Shown piece by piece: positions 40,144 through 46,571 of a stretch of 64,000 nt of DNA (position 1 is its first letter; each line of letters starts with the position of its first letter). The DNA is taken from positions 1-64,000 of the forward strand of contig NZ_PJJM01000104.1 of NCBI RefSeq assembly GCF_002929805.1. The letters are read 5' to 3'. The translations under genes were made by a program, and so were the position numbers. The stretch comes from Cryobacterium sp. Y50 (GTDB taxonomy: Bacteria; Actinomycetota; Actinomycetes; Actinomycetales; Microbacteriaceae). The notes beneath the pieces were generated by a model. The model searched no databases. It worked only from the letters and a program-made list of their open reading frames with translations, and was not told the DNA's origin.

Positions 40144-40336
40144 CTAGTTCGGCAGCTACCCATGTAGATGCATCGATTCCGTCAATCCCACTCTCGGTCG
40201 GTCACCCAAAAGCGTTAGAAAAAGACTTCGCAATTCACGAAAACTCCAACACTTTGCCGCCGCGATGTTGCCTGAATGCCAGACAACAACCTCCGGAACG
40301 TGCTAATCCCCCCCTTCGAGGGACAGGAAATTGGTC

Positions 40337-40363
40337 AAATGGGTAAAAAGATACTACCCATTT
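40337..40363. promoter_or_regulatory. Palindromic operator candidate upstream of sigma factor gene
   Basis: AAATGGGTA-N9-TACCCATTT is a perfect 9-bp inverted repeat with a nine-base spacer. A second, inverted pair of related half-sites (TTTACCC and GGGGTAGA) follows at 40361-40384. The region lies between the divergent flgN operon and the fliA-type sigma gene, about 110 bases before the latter. A flagellar regulator binding here is inferred. The same GGGGTA-N9-TACCCC layout recurs at 44720-44740. Confidence 0.55.
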
Positions 40364-40471
40364 ACCCTTTTCTGGGGTAGATTGGCGGTAACAGGCCGTC
40401 GGGTCTATTGCGTGTGGCGCATGAGCGGGCACATTTTGACAGGTAGTGAAATAATTCTGGGGGGCCGGCTT

Positions 40472-41308
40472 GTGAATAGGACTGAGCGCAATGCCCTCGT
40501 TGTCGAGAACCTTCCGCTCGTTGGATACCTTGTGTCCGAGGTCTGGGCCAAGGCTCGTCACCTGTCTCGCGATGATCTCGCTTCCGCCGGCGCCGTCGCC
40601 CTCATCACTTCAGCGGATGCCTTCAATCCCGATCTCGGCGTTCCCTTCGGTGCCTTCGCCCGCCGTCGCATCATCGGTGCTTTTGCCGACGAGATGCGTT
40701 CCAACGACTGGGCCACCCGCACTGCGCGCCGCCGCATCAAGGAAACGCTCTCCGTGCAGGACACGTTGTCCGCAGCTCTGGGTCGCACGCCCAACGTCGA
40801 AGAAGTTGCCGCCGCGCTCGGTGTCGATCGCGAGACCGCCGCTGCTGGCCTCTCCGATGCCGCCCGCACGCTGACCACCCTCGACGACACCACCGCCGAA
40901 TTTCTCGTGGCTGACACGGCCATGCCCGAATCTTCGTTGCTCTCAGATGAGCGACTGGTCTACCTGCGCGCTGCTATCGCGGCCCTGCCGGAGAAAATGC
41001 GCGAGATCGTCAAGCAGGTTTACTTCGACGACCGATCGGTTAAAGAGATTGCAGCCGACCTGGGAACCACCCACTCGGCCGTGTCTCAGACCCGAGCCGA
41101 GGCCATCCGCTTGTTGCGTGATGGCCTCAGCACCCACTATGCCGATGACACCGAGGCTGTGTACCAGCCGGAGTCGCGCATTGCACCAGCCCGTCGCAGC
41201 GCTTACCTCGCTCGACTCGCCGACCTGGCAGCCGTGGGTATGACCCGCACGGTGCGAGGACCACTCCTAGAAGATGCCGTACCCGAGGTCGCCCGCATCG
41301 CGTCCTGA
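40472..41308 (+). CDS. fliA: FliA/WhiG-family sigma factor (sigma-28)
   Basis: The protein (278 residues from GTG 40472, with a G-rich ribosome site seven bases upstream) is a sigma-70-family factor of the flagellar/WhiG group. Region 2 is visible as LPLVGYLVSEVWAKARHL and DAFNPDLGVPFGAFARRRIIGAFADEMRSNDWATR; region 3 as VQDTLSAALGRTPNVEEVAAALG; region 4 helix-turn-helix as RSVKEIAADLGTTHSAVSQTRAEAIRLLRDG. It should read the CTAAC-N15/16-GCCGATAG promoters in front of the flagellin and flgB genes here. A longer in-frame reading from ATG 40421 lacks a ribosome site. No flgM was recognised nearby. Confidence 0.9.
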   Translation: MNRTERNALVVENLPLVGYLVSEVWAKARHLSRDDLASAGAVALITSADAFNPDLGVPFGAFARRRIIGAFADEMRSNDWATRTARRRIKETLSVQDTLSAALGRTPNVEEVAAALGVDRETAAAGLSDAARTLTTLDDTTAEFLVADTAMPESSLLSDERLVYLRAAIAALPEKMREIVKQVYFDDRSVKEIAADLGTTHSAVSQTRAEAIRLLRDGLSTHYADDTEAVYQPESRIAPARRSAYLARLADLAAVGMTRTVRGPLLEDAVPEVARIAS

Positions 41309-41357
41309 CCCCCGCAGTACCAATTCACTGCCTAGTTTCACCTCACCAAACAGCATC

Positions 41358-41397
41358 GGCCCACGGACGGGCCGGCGTGACAATCACATCTCACGGA
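41358..41397 (+). promoter_or_regulatory. Two-site GGA leader of mini-flagellin gene
   Basis: GGCCC-ACGGAC-GGGCC forms a hairpin with ACGGA in the loop (41358-41373). A second ACGGA overlaps the ribosome site (GGA 41395-41397), exactly 30 bases after the loop GGA. ATG follows at 41408. No sigma-28 promoter motif was found before it, unlike the other flagellin leaders. Confidence 0.65.
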
Positions 41398-41407
41398 AGA
41401 AAAAATC

Positions 41408-41743
41408 ATGAGCATTCAGGTCAACACTTCGCACTCCGCTTCGACAGCCCTGCGCAACCTGGCAGCGTCGCAAAGCGGTCTCGCTCAGCCAACCGTCGCC
41501 CTCTCGGGCGGAATTCGAGACCGCGTCGTCGCCGACACCGTCGAATTCGATGGCAAGCTCTCCCAAGTTGCAACCGAGAACAAGATCGCCGCAAGCACTC
41601 CGCTGCGCGACAGCGAGATGGCCGCCGAGATGTCCAAGCACACGCAGGAGAATATTCTCGCGCAGCCGGGCGTCGCCATGTCCGCCCAGGCCAATCAGTC
41701 GAACTCTGACGTGCTGCAGCTCCTCGAGCCCGCACGTAAGTAG
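41408..41743 (+). CDS. Mini-flagellin with only terminal D0-type segments
   Basis: This 111-residue protein joins the two ends of a flagellin with almost nothing between. The start MSIQVNTSHSASTALRNLAA matches MGMQVNTNIAANNAYRNLAT of the full flagellins here. The end (LRDSEMAAEMSKHTQENILA, then QANQSNSDVLQLLEP) matches their C-terminal helix (IRDTDMAEEMVKYTRANILS, then QANQSNSGVLQLLQ). The D1 helices and all variable domains are missing. A leader hairpin and a strong terminator frame it, and it follows the sigma factor by 99 bases, so it is probably expressed. It may be an internally deleted relic, or a short D0-only protein that caps, regulates or binds FliW/FliS. Confidence 0.8.
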   Translation: MSIQVNTSHSASTALRNLAASQSGLAQPTVALSGGIRDRVVADTVEFDGKLSQVATENKIAASTPLRDSEMAAEMSKHTQENILAQPGVAMSAQANQSNSDVLQLLEPARK

Positions 41744-41781
41744 TCGTCGCAGCCGCTCCAGCGACTGCGGTGTGTTCCCTG

Positions 41782-41817
41782 CCACTACCCCGTCGACTTC
41801 GGTCGGCGGGGTAGTGG
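41782..41817 (+). terminator. Strong hairpin after mini-flagellin
   Basis: CCACTACCCCG and CGGGGTAGTGG pair and continue through GTCGAC/GTCGGC to a TTCG tetraloop, a stem of about 16 bp. It lies about 40 bases after the mini-flagellin stop. Confidence 0.85.
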
Positions 41818-41875
41818 TGTTCCTAGGCGAGGTATTTCTGCGTGCTACCGATCGCTGTCGTCTACGCTAAATAAT

Positions 41876-42541
41876 ATGGCCGACCTGTCGAAATACCTTC
41901 CGCTCAGCCAGCGACGTGTCGGTGACGAATCCGGCGCGAACTCGAACTGGCGCGACTATCTCGCCACCACGCTCACGGCGAGCGCCAATCTGCTCGCGGG
42001 GCTCACTGCCGAGCAGTGGGAGTCGTCGAGCCTCTGCAAGGGCTGGCGGGTTCGGGACGTCGCCGGCCACATCGTGTGGCGGGTTGGCAGCTCCAACCGC
42101 GAGCTGGTCAGCACTGCGACACGCGCTTATTTTGGTCACTTCATCAATCCCAACCGGGCGATCGATGTGCTCAGTCGTGCCGCAGCAGAAGCGACGCCGG
42201 CCGAACTCGTCGCGCAGATCAGGCAGATCGCCGCAAGCAAGGCGGCCGGCTACGGGCGCCACGGCATTACCGAACTCACCGAGGCCGTAGTGCACGGTCT
42301 CGACCTGGCGCATCCGCTCGGTCTCACACTGCCGGTGGCGCCGACGGTATCCGGCGCGGTAGCCCTGCGTCAGAGCTTGATCGCGCCGACAGCGATCAAG
42401 GCCATACTCCGCGTTCGCACGCTGGTGGCGACGGATGCTGACTGGGGCGTCGGCCGCGGCCCCGAACTCCTCGGAACGGCAGAGGCGCACCTGCTGTTCC
42501 TGTTCGGCCGCCCCGGTGGGTTACTTGCAAGGTCGCTCTAG
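41876..42541 (+). CDS. Maleylpyruvate isomerase-family (mycothiol-dependent, DinB-like) protein
   Basis: The 221-residue protein shows the actinobacterial TIGR03083-type pattern: a four-helix DinB-like domain with LLAGLTAEQWESSSLCKGWRVRDVAGHIVWRVG (metal-ligand His in the first motif), a following helix, and a second His in ITELTEAVVHGLDLAHPLG. Members are mycothiol-dependent transferases or isomerases of unknown substrate; true maleylpyruvate isomerase activity cannot be assumed. Its last codon overlaps the stop codon of the convergent DUF222/HNH gene in a shared CTAG. It has no visible relation to the flagellar genes around it. Confidence 0.85.
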   Translation: MADLSKYLPLSQRRVGDESGANSNWRDYLATTLTASANLLAGLTAEQWESSSLCKGWRVRDVAGHIVWRVGSSNRELVSTATRAYFGHFINPNRAIDVLSRAAAEATPAELVAQIRQIAASKAAGYGRHGITELTEAVVHGLDLAHPLGLTLPVAPTVSGAVALRQSLIAPTAIKAILRVRTLVATDADWGVGRGPELLGTAEAHLLFLFGRPGGLLARSL

Positions 42542-44130
42542 AAGGGTGTTCTGGCCCAGTCGTGGTTGGGGTCAGCGAGTTCGGCCCAGACATCGACCGG
42601 TCGCTTCGGGATCTGCTCCGCTGGTGCGCGTTCGCTCGCGGCGGCAGCAGAGTTCGGGCCGAGCCGGGTGGCGGGGTGGGTCGCATAGTGTTTGCCGGCG
42701 GGGCTGGTCCAGTGCATCACCCCGTCGGTGCTTTGCTCGGCGGTCCAGCCGGACTCGGTTTTGAGGCGGTGCCCGCGTTTGCAGAGGTGGGCGAGGTTGT
42801 CCCAGCGGGTTTCGCCGTTGTATTGCCAGTCGTGGGTGTGGTCGACTTCGCTGTGTCGGGCTTGCCGGGTGCAGCCGGGGAATCGGCAGGTGCCGTCGCG
42901 GATCTCCAGCCACTTCTTCAGGTCGGCTGGGACCTTGTAGCGGGTCTTGCCGACGCTGAGCACTGCGCTGGTCTCCGGGTGGATCAGGATGCGGGTGAAG
43001 CTTTTCGCTGTGGCGGCGACTCGGCGGGCGGTCTCGGCGTCGATGGGTCCGAATCCGTCGAGGGTTCCGGGTTCGTCGCTGAGGCCCATGAGGGTCAGCA
43101 CCGGCACGGTCACGTTTACCAAGCCCTGCACTCCGGCGCCCAGGCCCGTCTCGGTCACTCCGGTCAGCAGGAGGTCGACGGCGACGTCGAGGCGTTGCTG
43201 GCCGAGGGTGCGGGTATCGACGGGTTCTTGCTCGGCGGCGTTGTGCAGGCTGCGTGCTAGGGAGTCGACGCGGTCGGTGATCGCGGCGGCGTCTTCTTGC
43301 GTGAGGATCATCTCGAGACAGGCCATGCCGTCCTGGGCAGGAATGACGGAGAACCACCGCTCGCTCAGTGCCTTCTTATGGCGTTTCACGATCGACTCGG
43401 GGTGGGAAAGTTCCCGCACGGTGATCGCCCGCTTCTTGAGCTGCCCGACCGTGAGGTCTTCCACCCCGGTGAGGGCTTCAACTTCGAAGGCGGCCCAGGC
43501 ATCATCGGGCAGCGACAGAGCATTGTTGACGATGATCTCCGCGTGGCGGTAGCTGATCGTGCCGTCGGCGAGCTTGGCGCGGGTCGCCGGCAGTTCGTGC
43601 TGCAGCATCTTGCTCATGCAGAGCAGATTGCGGGCGGTATTGTCATGCACCCGGAGCAGACAAGCGAGCTCCGCGACGAGGCCTTCCTCGGCGGCCTTCT
43701 TCTCCGACCAGCGCTGCAACGGGCGACCAGTCTCGCCAGCGTCTTGCGCTTCGCGTGTCAGCAACATTGCCGGCAGCGGTCGACCAGTCTCCGCCGTGCC
43801 AGCCACCCATACGGCGACCCGATCGATTGCGGCCGCGCGGGCGGCGTGGGCACGGTTGATGGCCAGATCGCACTCTCGAACCTCGTCAAGTAGCCGCACC
43901 TGTTCCTCGTCGACCGGCCGCGTCCGCCAGTCTTGCAGCGCACCTGCGCTCACGTAGTCCAAGGTATCCACTGTGGATCTGCGCTTCGTCTTCGGTTGAT
44001 TGGGCCTCCGCTGGCCGTTCCCTTCATGCGTCGCTGCAGCTATCTCCTCAGCACCCTGCTGCCCGACGTGAAACGCTCTTGCCAGCGTGGCCGGCGCCGG
44101 TTTCGGCGGTGGATCGTCGTTGATCTCCAT
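42538..44130 (-). CDS. DUF222/HNH endonuclease-like protein, intact
   Basis: This 530-residue member of the 13E12-repeat type is apparently full length. The DUF222 part runs from about residue 75 (LDEVRECDLAINRAHAARAAAIDRVAVW) through LLRVHDNTARNLLCMSKML and TISYRHAEIIVNNALSLPDDAW. The HNH nuclease domain follows near residue 410: IRDGTCRFPGCTRQARHSEVDHTHDWQYNGETRWDNLAHLCKRGHRLKTESGW with zinc Cys pairs and the HNH His/Asn. Family members occur in many copies in actinobacterial genomes and are suspected selfish or repeat elements; their substrate is unknown. Together with the neighbouring isomerase-family gene it interrupts the flagellar locus. Confidence 0.88.
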   Translation of the reverse strand: MEINDDPPPKPAPATLARAFHVGQQGAEEIAAATHEGNGQRRPNQPKTKRRSTVDTLDYVSAGALQDWRTRPVDEEQVRLLDEVRECDLAINRAHAARAAAIDRVAVWVAGTAETGRPLPAMLLTREAQDAGETGRPLQRWSEKKAAEEGLVAELACLLRVHDNTARNLLCMSKMLQHELPATRAKLADGTISYRHAEIIVNNALSLPDDAWAAFEVEALTGVEDLTVGQLKKRAITVRELSHPESIVKRHKKALSERWFSVIPAQDGMACLEMILTQEDAAAITDRVDSLARSLHNAAEQEPVDTRTLGQQRLDVAVDLLLTGVTETGLGAGVQGLVNVTVPVLTLMGLSDEPGTLDGFGPIDAETARRVAATAKSFTRILIHPETSAVLSVGKTRYKVPADLKKWLEIRDGTCRFPGCTRQARHSEVDHTHDWQYNGETRWDNLAHLCKRGHRLKTESGWTAEQSTDGVMHWTSPAGKHYATHPATRLGPNSAAAASERAPAEQIPKRPVDVWAELADPNHDWARTPF

Positions 44131-44253
44131 ACATTCATTATCTCACCCATCGAACAAAAAAGCGAGATTTACTCAGATTATAGCTCGGTTTTCGAGCATG
44201 AGTCTCGTTCGTAAGTTCGATGCGACTTTCATTCTGCGCGACACTGTTCCGCT

Positions 44254-44418
44254 GTGAACGTCTCTGACGCCGATGTTGTCATGGCTGTGCAGGCTGACCT
44301 GCACTTTGCAAGGGAGCTCGGGTCTGATGACGATGCGGTGCGCAGTGATTGGCGCATCCACCGCGCGGCTGCCCTGCAGCGGATGGCTGTGGCTGAGGCT
44401 TCTCCCCAGCGCGCGTAG
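44254..44418 (+). CDS. Doubtful small hypothetical protein, 54 aa
   Basis: From GTG 44254 the frame encodes a hydrophilic helix-rich peptide (VNVSDADVVMAVQADLHFAR, then ELGSDDDAVRSDWRIHRAAA) ending in a TAG at 44416. The amino-acid composition looks protein-like, but no ribosome site is visible and I recognise no family. It may be a remnant or chance reading. Confidence 0.25.
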   Translation: MNVSDADVVMAVQADLHFARELGSDDDAVRSDWRIHRAAALQRMAVAEASPQRA

Positions 44419-44719
44419 CTGGCCGCCAAGGCTGGCCGCTAGGGCTGGCCGCCTTGGCGTCGCGGCACGTTGTTGAGCTCGTGGCACTTGATCAAACCAG
44501 GGCCATGTTTTCAAAGGCGTGCCGCGGCATTTCAGCTGTAGTTGCTGCGCCAAAGAATTTGTCGCGCCCGGCGGATGCTGCCGGGAACCTTCTCAGCGCG
44601 CCTGGTTGGCATCGCCAGACGGTAGACAAGGTGTGCCCCGGAGTGGGGCGCGACCGAAACCGCGTAAAACCGGGGATGTGGCGTGTTGCTACATTGCGCG
44701 CGGATGATTCTCGAATATT

Positions 44720-44740
44720 GGGGTAGACAGTGAGTACCCC
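44720..44740. promoter_or_regulatory. GGGGTA-N9-TACCCC palindrome
   Basis: GGGGTA and TACCCC are separated by nine bases, the same layout as the site upstream of the sigma factor gene. A decayed copy (GGTA-N9-TGCCCC) starts at 44621. It lies in the non-coding region before flagellin 1. Confidence 0.45.
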
Positions 44741-45098
44741 AGAGTGGGGGCACGCGAATTCGCTCGTAAATGATCATGCGGCGTGTCGTTTTGTTTATCG
44801 GAGATTTCTGGCCTCATCTGGCCTTTTATGGGTGGCACCCACTCGGGGGAGGCCACGTCAACCACCAGCGCTACGGGGGAATCGACGTGTCCCGCAAGCG
44901 GGGGGTGGGCTGTTTTCAGGGCCGAAGGCCTGGGAAAGGCGGGTCGGTGCGTACGTCGCGAGAGGTAACATCCGCATAAATACGGGCTTAAATAGGGGGT
45001 AGACAGGTAAATATGCCGTCGAGTGCGACTCGCGAGCGGTCATATATATAGACGAAAAGCGCCGAAATTGAAGTTAATGAGTTTTAATCGCCGCGCTC

Positions 45099-45126
45099 CT
45101 TACCCCCATAGGGGGGCGACCGATAG
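45099..45126 (+). promoter_or_regulatory. Sigma-28 promoter of flagellin 1
   Basis: CTTAC, 15 bases, then ACCGATAG resembles the flagellar promoter consensus (TAAA-N15-GCCGATAA). The leader hairpin begins 11 bases after the -10, the same distance as in flagellin 2 and in the relic. Confidence 0.7.
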
Positions 45127-45137
45127 ATGTAGATACC

Positions 45138-45177
45138 GGTCCATGGATGGGCCAGTGTAACAACACCCACTCACGGA
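45138..45177 (+). promoter_or_regulatory. Two-site GGA leader of flagellin 1
   Basis: GGTCCATGGATGGGCC (45138-45153) forms a hairpin exposing GGA in an ATGGA context. ACGGAGGA at the ribosome site carries the second GGA (45175-45177), exactly 30 bases downstream of the first. This is the layout of CsrA-repressed leaders such as Bacillus hag; CsrA binding is inferred. Confidence 0.7.
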
Positions 45178-45186
45178 GGAATCATC

Positions 45187-46350
45187 ATGGGCATGCAGGT
45201 CAACACAAACATCGCGGCAAACAACGCATACCGCAACCTCGCAACAACGCAGAACGACTTGTCGAAGTCGCTGGAGAAACTTTCCAGTGGCCTGCGCATC
45301 AACCGCGCCGCGGATGACGCAGCTGGTCTCGCAATCTCGGAAGGACTTAAGTCCCAGGTCGGTGGCCTCACGGTTGCCGCTCGTAACGCCCAAGACGGCA
45401 TCTCGGTCATCCAGACCGCTGAAGGTTCGCTCAACGAGGTCACCTCGATCCTCCAGCGCATGCGCGACCTGGCTGTTCAGGCCGGTAACGACTCGAACAA
45501 CACGGCATCTCGTGGTGCGATCAGCACTGAGGTGAGCTCCCTGCGCCAAGAGCTCACGCGTATCTCAGACGCCACTAACTTCAACGGCACGAAGTTGCTC
45601 AGTGGCGACGTCGATTCGGTTGCGGCAGGCAATCAGACGTCGTTGACCTTTCAGGTCGGTGCAAACGGCGATGCCAGCAGCAAGATTTCTGTGAACCTCG
45701 CTGGCGCGAACGTAAGTTCTATTGTCACCGCGCTGACCTTCGGCACGACGTCGGTCAAGTCGGCCTCAGCAGCAACCGTCAACTACGCCAAGGGCTACGA
45801 GTTCACCCAGGGAAGCACCGTTGTTACGGTTGCTGCTCCGGGAACGGCTCCGACCAGCAACGCGGGCGTTGCCACCAACCTCAACGCCGATGCCGGGTTT
45901 GCTCAGAACTTCACCGCATCGACCGATGAGGCCGGCAAGTTGGTCGTAACGTCCAAGTCGGGCAGCGCGTCCGCCATCACCATCGACCAGGACGTCACGA
46001 CTGCCGGTACCTATGCACAGGCGGTCACGGTCGTTGCCGGATCAACCACCCTGGGATTTGACTCGTCCGCGGCTGCTCAGGCATCCATCACGGCGATCGA
46101 CGCCCAGATTCAGAACGTTTCAACGGCTCGAGCTGAACTCGGTGCAAACCAGAACCGCTTCGAGAGCGTTATCAAGAACTTGGCCGTCTCGAAGGAGAAC
46201 CTCACCGCTGCCGGTTCGCGTATTCGCGACACCGACATGGCTGAGGAAATGGTCAAGTACACCCGTGCGAACATCCTGTCGCAGGCCGGCACCGCCATGC
46301 TCGCGCAGGCGAACCAGAGCAACTCGGGGGTGCTGCAGCTGCTCCAGTAA
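45187..46350 (+). CDS. Flagellin 1
   Basis: This 387-residue filament protein has the conserved N-terminal D0/D1 region (MGMQVNTNIAANNAYRNLAT, LEKLSSGLRINRAADDAAGLAISEGLKSQVGGL, AEGSLNEVTSILQRMRDLAVQ) and C-terminal D1/D0 (LGANQNRFESVIKNLAVSKENLTAAGSRIRDTDMAEEM to GVLQLLQ). The central variable part of about 180 residues is Ala/Thr/Ser-rich. ATG 45187 follows a CACGGAGGA ribosome site. The last about 172 nucleotides are almost identical to the end of flagellin 2, much more than the rest. Confidence 0.96.
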   Translation: MGMQVNTNIAANNAYRNLATTQNDLSKSLEKLSSGLRINRAADDAAGLAISEGLKSQVGGLTVAARNAQDGISVIQTAEGSLNEVTSILQRMRDLAVQAGNDSNNTASRGAISTEVSSLRQELTRISDATNFNGTKLLSGDVDSVAAGNQTSLTFQVGANGDASSKISVNLAGANVSSIVTALTFGTTSVKSASAATVNYAKGYEFTQGSTVVTVAAPGTAPTSNAGVATNLNADAGFAQNFTASTDEAGKLVVTSKSGSASAITIDQDVTTAGTYAQAVTVVAGSTTLGFDSSAAAQASITAIDAQIQNVSTARAELGANQNRFESVIKNLAVSKENLTAAGSRIRDTDMAEEMVKYTRANILSQAGTAMLAQANQSNSGVLQLLQ

Positions 46351-46400
46351 CACCTGAAGTAGGCGTCACCAGCGAGATCGACCGCTGATCTAAGCCAGGT

Positions 46401-46439
46401 GGCATCCGCTCATGAATGCAAATTCGTGAAGCGGATGCC
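46401..46439 (+). terminator. Hairpin between the two flagellin genes
   Basis: GGCATCCGCT with CATGAAT pairs with ATTCGTG and AGCGGATGCC around a GCAA loop, a long, nearly perfect stem about 50 bases after the flagellin 1 stop. It precedes a separate sigma-28 promoter for flagellin 2. Confidence 0.8.
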
Positions 46440-46482
46440 GCGGGGCTTATTCGTCGTGCCACAAAGTTTTTCGTGATTTCTT

Positions 46483-46511
46483 CTAACCCCGTTGTCTACC
46501 CCCGCCGATAG
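46483..46511 (+). promoter_or_regulatory. Sigma-28 promoter of flagellin 2
   Basis: CTAAC, 16 bases, then GCCGATAG. The spacer includes GTCTACCCCC, the complement of the GGGGTAGAC element found upstream of flagellin 1. The leader hairpin starts 11 bases after the -10. Confidence 0.75.
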
Positions 46512-46522
46512 CTCTGGGTGCT

Positions 46523-46562
46523 GGCCCATGGATGGGCCGGTGAAGTTAGACCCAATCACGGA
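46523..46562 (+). promoter_or_regulatory. Two-site GGA leader of flagellin 2
   Basis: GGCCCATGGATGGGCC (46523-46538) has a fully paired stem with GGA exposed; ACGGAGGA at the ribosome site carries the second GGA (46560-46562), again exactly 30 bases further. ATG 46572 lies 12 bases after that GGA, as in flagellin 1. Confidence 0.72.
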
Positions 46563-46571
46563 GGATTCATC

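Larger units (their letters stand above)
44131..45098. other. Long non-coding region upstream of flagellin 1
   Basis: No gene can be confidently placed in these 968 bases. A TATAAT-type -10 on the minus strand (44177-44182) probably serves the HNH gene, followed by a small hairpin (GCTCG-N5-CGAGC). A plus-strand reading at 44254-44418 is a weak 54-residue candidate. Related elements with GGTAGACA followed by a CCCC-GGAGT-GGGG or CCCC-AGAGT-GGGG hairpin lie at 44621 and 44722, and a third GGGGTAGACAGG at 44996. The region is long enough for an undetected small RNA. Confidence 0.4.
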
